From NCBI GenBank assembly GCA_001939145.1, contig LSRX01000715.1, positions 9,026 to 73,025 of the forward strand: 64,000 nt of DNA. The letters run 5' to 3'. The notes under the pieces are model-generated. The model saw only the letters and a list, made by a program, of their open reading frames with translations, searched no databases and was not told the origin of the DNA. The translations under genes and the position numbers were made by a program. The stretch is from Symbiodinium microadriaticum (taxonomy: Eukaryota > Sar > Dinophyceae > Suessiales > Symbiodiniaceae). The stretch's first letter is position 1, and each line of letters starts with the position of its first letter. This document shows, in pieces, positions 56,851 through 64,000 of this stretch.

Positions 56851-57223
56851 GCGCATCAGTGAGCCACTTGCGGGGTGAGTTTTATTTTGTTTACCTAGTG
56901 CTGGCCTGAATGGCTGCGACCAGACCTCTGCAGAGAGAAAGTCCCACAGCACTTTTTTGAAGAAAAACCCAACACCCTAAACCCTGAACTCTACAGGCCT
57001 GAACCCAGACCACAGAACCCAGAGACCCAGAGCTCCACTTTCTGCACTTCATGCCCTTACCCCCAGCCCCGCAAACTCCGGCCAGAAAGACCTAAACCCA
57101 TAATAACCTGGCCCCAGACCCCATCCACCCCCCTCCCCCCCTCGACCAGAAAACACAAAAACACAAAAACACAAAAACCACCAACAACAAGAAAGGGAGC
57201 ACACCCAAAAACCCTAGTCACAG

Positions 57224-57280
57224 GAGCAGCTGAACTGCTTGGACTGGGATATTTGGTACGACTTCTTTGGCATTCCCCAG
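57224..57280 (+). CDS. Exon of the ISHQW-family gene (IWYDFFGIPQ)
   Basis: Acceptor CCTAGTCACAG, then exactly 19 codons, EQLNCLDWDIWYDFFGIPQ, and donor CAG|GTCGATG. The W-Y-D-F-F-x-IPQ motif is the second hallmark of the family described at 53924. Both exon ends are phase 0, and the next motif exon at 59626 also starts in phase 0. Confidence 0.65.
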
Positions 57281-57326
57281 GTCGATGATAGAGGCGCTGA
57301 TTCCGGGTAAACATCGGGGGCCATAT

Positions 57327-57428
57327 GGGTAGTTCTCTAAATTAGGGTCCCTTTTTAGGTCCCCAATGTAGCACGGCATCCTTATAACAAGGACCCTAAA
57401 AGGGACCCTACTTTAGAGAATCACCCGT
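57327..57428. repeat. Family E element, copy 2
   Basis: GGGTAGTTCTCTAAATTAGG left, CCTACTTTAGAGAATCACCC right; core AGCACGGCATCCTTATAACA. Confidence 0.9.
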
Positions 57429-57728
57429 ATCAACATGTCGAATAGGGCCGTAGAGCGGTCTTGTCAGGTTTATCAAGGTTTGTACAGTAGGACCTGGACC
57501 TAGACCAGGATATGGGGGGGGATATTATCGTGTAGTTTAGAAGAAGGAACGCTAACGAAACATGTCGTAACGTTTTGAGTTGCGGTGGTCACGATTTACG
57601 TGTTGGAGGGGGGTCTACGGTTGATGGAGGTAGGGGATTGGCTTGGCCCCCATGGTCGGGTGTTTAGCTTGTGGGAGTTTTACTTTGTGGTTTGCAAGCA
57701 ATTAAGGGCTTCAATGTTCAGCCTCATA

Positions 57729-57838
57729 ACCCTTATCAAGGGTCCATGTAATGGTATATACTTTGGCCCTAAAGTGCCTAAATAGCCACTACTTTCAGGC
57801 CAATGTATATACCCTATGAGTACATGGACCCTTAGGGC
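57729..57838. repeat. Family C element
   Basis: ACCCTTATCAAGGGTCCATG left, GTACATGGACCCTTAGGG right; inner ACTTTGGCCCTAAAGT and TTTCAGGCCAATGTAT. Confidence 0.85.
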
Positions 57839-57942
57839 AGTGATAGGGGCTGGCTTAGAGTAACGCGAGGCTCACCGCTCAGGGTCGTCTCTACATGTCT
57901 CGAACGATGTGAGCGACCGTCAAGATTAGGGATAGTGGAGTC

Positions 57943-58140
57943 TTGCCCCTCAACCCACGTTGCACGACACTTCTGCTCATGATTTTTATAGGGGATTTCT
58001 CTCAAAAAGCTAGTGGGTCTTTCGTACAAGGACTCTTCAAACATACGGCTTCATGCTGGGACCCGGTACTTTCTGAAGCTCCCAGGCATGCCTGTGCAGG
58101 AAGGTTGGGCCTAAGACCTCAGCCTCAAATCCTGAACTGA
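57943..58140 (+). CDS. Candidate exon
   Basis: Open frame LNPRCTTLLLMIFIGDFSQK, ASGSFVQGLFKHTASCWDPV and LSEAPRHACAGRLGLRPQPQ, ending TGA. The start is undefined. It lies directly left of a family D element. Product unknown. Confidence 0.35.
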   Translation: MPLNPRCTTLLLMIFIGDFSQKASGSFVQGLFKHTASCWDPVLSEAPRHACAGRLGLRPQPQILN

Positions 58141-58150
58141 GTATACTGTA

Positions 58151-58254
58151 GGGGCCTAAAGATTATACTAATTTTGGGGGGTTCCTTACTATAGTTATAC
58201 TAAAGGAGCCCAGTGCCCTATTCTAATTATCAAGGCCCTACAGTACAGCACTAA
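58151..58254 (+). repeat. Family D element with GT...CAG ends
   Basis: GTAGGGGCCTAAAGATTATA left, ATTATCAAGGCCCTACAGTA right, then CAG. Termini could serve as donor and acceptor. Confidence 0.8.
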
Positions 58255-58567
58255 ACCCGTGAAGCCAAGAATCTGTCCGAGACCGCCCACACAAACAATG
58301 AATATGACACATCTACGAACAATACTTTGAGGTCTTGATAGTTCCCCCAATACTCCAAACCCGAGGACCCCAAGACCCTATCGGAAGCTTTCTTCTCAAC
58401 CCAAAACTCTGAATACGAAGCAATAGGGCCTAAAACCCCAATCCCAATCCCTAATCCCCAACCCGAAACAAGGCCCGAAACAAAGCCGAAAACAAAACAC
58501 AACTAACACCCTTAAACCCTTAAGCCCCTTAAACCTTAAGCCCCCAAATCCCTAAAACCCTCAACCT

Positions 58568-58634
58568 TTGCCATCGACTCTTGGCCTCCTTGGAAGTTGC
58601 GGCAGGATGTGTCACGCACACTCCCGAGCTCCAG
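58568..58634 (+). CDS. Candidate exon
   Basis: Right of CCCTAAA-like DNA the frame reads PLPSTLGLLGSCGRMCHAHS then RAP, with donor CTCCAG|GTGGGC. A family B element follows at 58678. Product unknown. Confidence 0.4.
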
Positions 58635-58677
58635 GTGGGCCCCAAAACTAGTTTCGGGGGTTTTAGGGTACACCCTA

Positions 58678-58771
58678 CTACCATAGGCTCCTAAGTAGTT
58701 CCTTTTTGGGATTACCCTATAGGATTCTACATATAAACCACAAAAAGGAACTACTTAGCAGCCTATGGGTA
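58678..58771. repeat. Family B element
   Basis: ACCATAGGCTCCTAAGTAGT left, ACTACTTAGCAGCCTATGGG right; both arms nearly perfect. Confidence 0.9.
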
Positions 58772-59094
58772 AACCCTAAACTGTAAGGGTTCAGGGTTTG
58801 AGGGCCTTTTGGGGCTTTTGTGGGGGTTTGAAGGCTGAGATAGAAAAGCTGGCTGTTGAGGACTTAATGACACAGGTCTTGGGGCACACAGGGCTGAGGG
58901 TGCGTAGAGGTTCAGGGTTTAGGGTTCAGGGGTTGGGGGATTCGCGCTTGGAATTTCGAATCTTCTTCTTCACGCTTAGCCTCAGGGTATAGGCAGCACT
59001 TTCGGGTTTCAGGTAACGGTAACCCTGAACCCTGAATGACAACGGATTCATGTCTCAGCCAAAATATTATGTCAGGGCAGGTGCGAAACTGAGG

Positions 59095-59211
59095 TCAACA
59101 GTTCCGAGCTTCTTGGAGGGCGAAGTAAGTATGTGGCAGCTTCAAAGCTTTCCGCCCCAAATGAAGAATTGTCTTCGTTCGGGCATCGAGTAGCTTCAGC
59201 TCGTTCTTCAT
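59095..59211 (-). CDS. Terminal exon on the minus strand
   Basis: Minus-strand frame from ATG 59211: MKNELKLLDARTKTILHLGR and KALKLPHTYFALQEARNC, TGA at 59097-59095. An acceptor GTAACTGAG lies five bases upstream of the ATG, so the exon may start there. Helical, charged. Product unknown. Confidence 0.5.
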   Translation of the reverse strand: MKNELKLLDARTKTILHLGRKALKLPHTYFALQEARNC

Positions 59212-59625
59212 TGCGGCTCAGTTACGTGGGCTGTGAGAGAGATCTGGACTAAGGAGCCAAGCAGGCTCAACAGACGCCGCGAACCAGTAAGCCCTTACCA
59301 CCGCACATCCAAGAAGACTGCAAACCCAAAGCCTGAACCCAAAAGCCTGGGTTTAGAGTATAAGCACGGTTTAGGGTGTTGGTGTCTCTGACTGAAGTGT
59401 TGGAACTCCGTACCCGGAAGCACTTGATTTCGATTTCTCGGTAGATGCGAAAGCTGCATGGCAGGGCCATAGCGTCGTTTTGAAAAGCCCTAAATACCCT
59501 GAGCTCTAAGCCCTAAACCCTTCAAACATCAAATCCCATACCGTGAACCCTATGTCCTAAACCTACTAAACCCTAAACCCTAAAAAAAAAAACCTATGCA
59601 ACTCGAAATGCATCATCCGGCCCAG

Positions 59626-59693
59626 GCGGCTGTGGACAGCATTCCCGCGTACTGCAATGCCGCAGATTTTGTCATTGCCACCCGACCTACGCG
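59626..59693 (+). CDS. Exon of the ISHQW-family gene (SIPAY)
   Basis: After CATCCGGCCCAG the frame reads AAVDSIPAYCNAADFVIATR and PTR, with donor G|GTATGA at 59694. The SIPAY motif, followed by a short hydrophobic strand, is the third hallmark of the family. The open frame extends left to MQLEMHHPAQ, so the exon may begin earlier. No further exon of this family was found before the end of the window. Confidence 0.55.
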
Positions 59694-59904
59694 GTATGAA
59701 AGTTATAGCAGGTTTCGGGTTTTTGGGGGTAGAGAGGTTGGGAAGATCAGAATAGACAAGTTGGGATGCTTAGTTAGGATCTTCAAGTTTGGGGTAAGCT
59801 TGACTGCAGGGGGCCTTTTGCAGTGGAAGCCTCAAGGACAAGCGACACTATCAGGAAGTTCAGGGGGTTTGACGTTGTAGGGTTTGGGTCCTAGCGGTCT
59901 AAGG

Positions 59905-59962
59905 CGTAAGTTTAGGGTTTTGGGCTTAGGGGTTAAGTTTAGGGTTTAGGGTTTAGGGTTGC
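59905..59962 (+). repeat. TTTAGGG-like array
   Basis: GTTTAGGGTTTTGGGC then GTTTAGGGTTTAGGGTTTAGGG. Confidence 0.85.
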
Positions 59963-60057
59963 GGTTGCTTGAGAGATATCAAAAGTTTAGTTGAGGCCTG
60001 CCGGAGCAGGGGCCTCACAGCTGAGCGTGAACAAGTGTAAGTGCCCAAACTCGTACT

Positions 60058-60267
60058 ATGACACATCATATTCCATTATGGTGTGCTCTAGTTTCATTAT
60101 GGTATGCTACCGCTGGAGTATATGATGGTATGTTTATCATCATGCCAGTTAAAACTTGTTGGTTCTCTGGCTTGCCCGGTCCAGCCACTTGTGCTTGGGG
60201 TCCTTGTCAGAGTACTGAGTACCTGAAAGGGAACATGCAGGTGTATCCAGGCAGGGTATCTACTTAG
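60058..60267 (+). CDS. Candidate exon(s)
   Basis: Open frame with WFSGLPGPATCAWGPCQSTE and YLKGNMQVYPGR, followed by GG|GTATCT. The left half contains a TCATTATGGT duplication (60070 and 60095). Product unknown. Confidence 0.3.
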   Translation: MTHHIPLWCALVSLWYATAGVYDGMFIIMPVKTCWFSGLPGPATCAWGPCQSTEYLKGNMQVYPGRVST

Positions 60268-60281
60268 GGGCTAGGGGAACT

Positions 60282-60381
60282 TACTGTTGATGATATAAAT
60301 CCTGCCTTAAGGAACCCAAACTATGGGAATTATGGCATATTCCTTACTATGGGCAATGCAGGGTTTTCATCATCAACCGTC
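60282..60381. repeat. Family A element, copy 8
   Basis: TTACTGTTGATGATATAAAT left, TTTTCATCATCAACCGT right; inverted core AACCCAAACTATGGGAATTA. Confidence 0.85.
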
Positions 60382-60974
60382 GTAAATCGGGTTATAATTT
60401 GGGGTATTGTAAAGTAGCCTAAGTGGGGATATCCTCATCATAACCTTACTTGTAGCCTTCCTAGCTAAGTCTCTTGGACCGTTAAGCAGGAGGACGTCAT
60501 CCCAGCTTTGCTGGCAAACGCTTGGGCCGACCAGGAGGCGAAGTGACTGCCCCAAAGCAGTCCCCGATCTTCCAATATCCGCAATTAAGGATTATAGTGC
60601 CGTAACTTGTAGTAACTAGGACAATTCGTAGGTTCCGTAATATCATTTCTGGTATATTCCGGATTTGGTAGATCTGGTTCACCATCTTCATCAGCTTCTC
60701 CAGCACCAAAACACGCGGCACAGACAGTCGCCCCAAGATCCTCTACGAATGGACCCTCTAAGGAACAGCAATCCATGCACGCCCTGAGCGCTACACTCCC
60801 AAGACTACAAGCCGATATAGAGCCCATACACCATGACCCCTTCTACGACTCAGAATAAGCCATCTGCGTTAAGCTCCAGCCCGCAAGCCCTGAGCCAAAT
60901 AATTTGGATCAAGGCCTAGCCTTCATAAAGCCCTTGCCAGCCTAAACTCTATACCAATCCTAGTCTATGTATAT

Positions 60975-60992
60975 AGATGTGTATATGTACAC

Positions 60993-61043
<51 letters not shown>

Positions 61044-61065
61044 TGTATGTATGTGTATATAGATC
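60975..61065. repeat. (TA)n with TGTATA
   Basis: TATATATGTATATATA repeated. Confidence 0.9.
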
Positions 61066-61102
61066 TCCCTTATTTCCGCTTGTTTATACATAATTATCTC
61101 TG

Positions 61103-61211
61103 ATGGCTGAGGTTCTGGCACCGAAGATCTGCCACTCAGACACGGGAGACACGATGAATTACATCTCCTGGGCTACACGGGGAGTCTCGGCCTGGTTGAG
61201 GGAGCCAGGAG
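61103..61211 (+). CDS. Exon, possibly first coding exon
   Basis: ATG 61103 opens MAEVLAPKICHSDTGDTMNY and ISWATRGVSAWLREPG, with donor G|GTTAGG at 61212 and TTTAGGG-like DNA beyond. An internal acceptor (GGCTGAG) is possible, so the ATG may not be used. Strongly protein-like. Product unknown. Confidence 0.5.
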
Positions 61212-61393
61212 GTTAGGAGGTTTGGGGTTTTGGGACTTGAGGGGCCTAGGGTGTAGGGTTTGGGGAGTTTTGGGTTTAGGGTTTGGGGGGGTTTAGGGGT
61301 TAGGGAGTTGAGGGTTGGGGTGTTCAGAGGTTGGATTTAGGGCTTTCACTATGGAGTTTGAGATGTTTAGGAGTGCGCTCGGGACCATCGGGA

Positions 61394-61530
61394 CTGCTTA
61401 CAGATTACAGGCGTTTTTTGAACGCCGAGCTGCTGGCGCTCGCGCAGAGACGTCTGAATCCACTCGGCAAATAACGCAGGGATCCCCGATTGCAGGCTGC
61501 TGAAGCCTCAGCCCACAACAGGTTCGCACC
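61394..61530 (+). CDS. Candidate exon(s)
   Basis: After AGATTACAG one frame reads RFLNAELLALAQRRLNPLGK to TAA; after GATTGCAG another reads AAEASAHN with donor CAG|GTTCGC. A third frame (LQAFFERRAAGARAETSEST) is open throughout. At least one exon is likely; limits are unresolved. Confidence 0.35.
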
Positions 61531-61910
61531 AGCGATATGAAGGCCCAAACCCCCAAAAAAACCGAAGTCACACGTTTGAATCTGACCCAAACCTAAACCT
61601 GGCAAAATCAGCTCCATCCGATTGAAAACCCTACACCCCGAACTCTAGACCGCCCCTCTCTCAACCCTGAACCCCAACAACACCAACGACAGCAAAGCTG
61701 AAAAGAAGGCCCCCCCAACATCGAATACGTGCATCCATGACCGTAATTTCCCGTACCACAAGTCTTATACCCCAACCTAAAGCTAAAGCCTTAGAACACC
61801 TTATACAAAACCCGATAGTGCCCTGCAGAGCCCTGTATACAAAAGCCGGATAAAGCCTGATAGCACCCTAAGCAAACTTTCCGACATGTAATGTAAACAA
61901 GAAGTCTGTA

Positions 61911-62004
61911 CTCATAGGCTCCATAGTAGTTCCGTTTTGGGATTACCTTATAGGATCCTAAAAAATAAACTACAAAAAGGAACTACTATGGAGCCTATGG
62001 GTAG
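61911..62004. repeat. Family B element
   Basis: CTCATAGGCTCCATAGTAGT left, ACTACTATGGAGCCTATGGG right, then TAG. Its last AG is the acceptor for 62005. Confidence 0.9.
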
Positions 62005-62085
62005 GTTGGTGTCGCGCGGAGCGTACCGCTGCGGCGTTGGCGGCTGAGCCGAAGCCACTGCTCGTAGCCCCTCGCCTCAAGATTA
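62005..62085 (+). CDS. Exon squeezed between two palindromic elements
   Basis: The left acceptor comes from a family B element (GGGTAG) and the right donor GTACGG from a family A element. The only open frame reads WCRAERTAAALAAEPKPLLV and APRLKI. GC-rich compared with both elements. Product unknown. Confidence 0.5.
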
Positions 62086-62193
62086 GTACGGTGGATGATA
62101 CAAATCCTGCATTACCCATAATAAGGTATTATATACCATAATTCCCATAGCTCAAGGGACCTTAAGGTAACGCAGGATTTCTATCTTCAACAG
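62086..62193. repeat. Family A element, copy 9
   Basis: GTACGGTGGATGATACAAAT left, ATTTCTATCTTCAACAG right; core CATAGCTCAAGGGACCTTAA. Confidence 0.85.
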
Positions 62194-62309
62194 TATTGTA
62201 ACCAACTTGTGAAGATCAATCTTAGTGCTGTGATTGGGGTTGCGAGACTTGTCGCCTGAAAGAACAAGCTAGGATGCCCATTCGTATGTGCACAAGCTAG
62301 AGTTATAGC

Positions 62310-62760
62310 ATGGACATATGCACACATACATAAATTCATGCATACATACATACATGCATACATACATACATGCATACACACGTGCACACATACATACATA
62401 CATACATACATACATACATACATACATACCTACATACATACGTACCTACATACATACGTACCTACATACATACATACCTACATACATACGTACCTACATA
62501 CATACGTACCTACATACATACGTACGTACATACATACGTACGTACATACATACATACATACATACATGCATATACACACATACATACACACACACACATC
62601 TCTATGTATATATATATATATACATATATTTACATACATACATGCATACATACATACATGCATGCATGCATACATACATACATACATACATACACATGTA
62701 TGTATGTATGTATGTATGTATGTATGTATGTATGTCTGTATATGCATGTGTGGGTATATA
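62310..62760. repeat. (CATA)n array with CGTACCTA variants
   Basis: Over 400 bp of ACAT/ATAC tetramers, with a higher-order CATACGTACCTA unit at 62430-62540 and inverted TATG/GTAT at the right end. His/Thr/Tyr open frames are artefacts. Confidence 0.95.
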
Positions 62761-62804
62761 ACTTTTTCACATTTAAACACTTACGTATAATATATGTTGC
62801 CACA

Positions 62805-63063
62805 CAAGTTATATATATATATATATGTAAGTATATGTATATCATGCATCGTGAGTCTATATATGCATATATGTACATATACATACACGCACACATATAT
62901 ATATATATATACATACATACATGCATACATACATACGAACCTACATACCTATATATGCATATGTGTGTCATCGATTCCTTCTGTGTTAGCTAACTTGTGA
63001 AGGTGTTGGATCCTTTGTCTTGATTTTGCGGTTGGTCTTAATCACACACAATGTGTGTGTGTG

Positions 63064-63112
<49 letters not shown>

Positions 63113-63255
63113 ATGTGTGTTTGGGTGTGTGTGTGTGTTTGTTTGTGAAATAAATCCTCATAATACATGCATACATGCAGTGTTTATATATATATATATA
63201 TATGTATTTATTTATGTGCACACAAGTATGTGTGTGTATATATATATATATGTAT
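62805..63255. repeat. (TA)n, (TG)n and (CA)n arrays
   Basis: Alternating TA and TG runs; no gene. Confidence 0.9.
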
Positions 63256-63469
63256 ACAAACACACAGACGCACATAGCTGTGACCTGCGTGTGCGTGTGC
63301 AAAGCTCTGTGTGTGGTTGTTCGTCGGTGCTTGTTTAGTTCTCTAAATTTCGGAGTCCTTTTGTGCCTCATGAGTTGTGTTAGGGTCGAGTGTTTTTGTT
63401 CGGGATGCCGGTCACAGTTGCCGCTGCAGCGGCCGGGCCCAATACCTACCTTCAAAGGCAGAGCAGTCA

Positions 63470-63560
63470 TATAATTACCAACATTGTTTGTGCCATGTAT
63501 ACTAAATTTTAAAACTATACCTCAAAACCCTGTTCTATTCATTCAGGCGCCTACGATACT
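63470..63560. repeat. Family D element, degraded
   Basis: TAATTACCAACATTGTTTG left, CCCTGTTCTATTCATTCAGG then CGCCTAC right. Confidence 0.5.
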
Positions 63561-63572
63561 TGCCCCAACATG

Positions 63573-63670
63573 AGAGTACACCCGGCATGGTCCTTCTATG
63601 TTTGCGCGATGTCCCGAGGTCTCTGGCCCTAGCAGGACAATTGGGACGAAGGGCAGATGGGCTTGGATAG
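63573..63670 (+). CDS. Candidate terminal exon
   Basis: Behind CAACATGAG the frame reads MVLLCLRDVPRSLALAGQLG and RRADGLG to TAG. Another frame (FARCPEVSGPSRTIGTKGRW) is also open. Product unknown. Confidence 0.4.
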
Positions 63671-63712
63671 GGTTTAACCTAAACCCTACACCCTAGCTTA
63701 CGGACCGTGCAG

Positions 63713-63754
63713 GTCTTGGAGTTCGCTCGTTTTCCCATGTTTTTGGCCCTGGTC
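63713..63754 (+). CDS. Exon cut by an N
   Basis: Acceptor GACCGTGCAG, then VLEFARFPMFLALV into N at 63755 and poly-G. The residues are hydrophobic and the acceptor is good. The end is not resolved. Confidence 0.4.
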
Positions 63755-64000
63755 NGGGGGGGGATTCGTGAGGTTCATAGCATTAAAGTTGTGGCATGTC
63801 TGGCTTCTTTCGTCAACTCTATATAACCTGATATCGTCCGGGGTCACACAGAAAGACTAATTTCTTTAACCCTCAGCCACTTTTTCCTAAACCCCAAACC
63901 CAAACCCAAAACCGATTATGGGCCAAAAAGATAAAGATCACCATTACCATCCCCATACATTTTATCGGTCGGGCTCTGTAGGGTTGTTAGTAGAAATGGC

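Noticed and set aside
58251-58502. 83-codon minus-strand frame with Gly/Val/Phe-rich sequence
   Set aside because: Mostly telomere-like words read on the minus strand (GLVSGWGLGIGIG); composition explained by repeat.
62318-62993. 207-codon His/Thr/Tyr open frame
   Set aside because: (CATA)n microsatellite.

Overview
The window reads as nuclear DNA of a dinoflagellate, most likely a Symbiodinium-like (Suessiales) genome. The evidence is TTTAGGG/CCCTAAA-like DNA scattered across the whole window, short exons separated by short introns, splice donors that appear to be GT, GC or GA after (C)AG, a probable relic of the dinoflagellate spliced leader at the 5' end of a retroelement, and exons of a protein family (motifs ISHQW, IWYDFFGIPQ, SIPAY) that I associate with Symbiodiniaceae. 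No rRNA, tRNA, CRISPR array or bacterial operon was found. About 756 N (28930-29685) form an assembly gap, and single Ns lie at 6437, 10238, 22638 and 63755.

Layout. 0-10.2 kb: telomere-like tracts with short exons; the best are 5448-5920, 6601-6921 and 8140-8529. 10.2-11.2 kb: a perfect 348 bp inverted repeat of telomere-like DNA next to poly-C and an N. 11.2-13.3 kb: a plus-strand gene with two ubiquitin-interacting motifs. 13.3-18.9 kb: mostly microsatellites with scattered exons. 19.2-19.8 kb: three exons joined in phase by a 27-nt telomere-like intron and a 112-nt intron made of a palindromic element. 20.4-28.2 kb: isolated exons (22447-22635, 23099-23170, 26301-26495) among microsatellites and a degenerate repeat array (24.05-24.6 kb). 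30-42.3 kb: many exons, ending in an RS-domain (SR-like) gene at 41955-42317 with a 31-nt intron. 43.7-51.4 kb: a nearly complete non-LTR retrotransposon with three ORFs, flanked by an 11-bp target-site duplication in telomere-like DNA. 53.3-64 kb: dense exons, including the ISHQW/IPQ/SIPAY gene, then (CATA)n, (TG)n and (TA)n arrays.

Two linked themes stand out. First, at least seven families of ~95-120 bp palindromic (MITE-like) elements recur. Several copies sit exactly between open exons, their termini supply the GT and AG, and removing them joins the flanking reading frames. They look like introners (intron-making transposons). Second, telomere-like repeats act as intron filler. Exons tend to have CCCTAAA-like DNA on the left and TTTAGGG-like DNA on the right, so many introns carry complementary ends, and two very short introns consist of almost nothing but telomere-like repeat. 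Exon calls rest on open frame, plausible composition, splice sites and phase, without transcripts or homology searches. Most products are therefore left unnamed.
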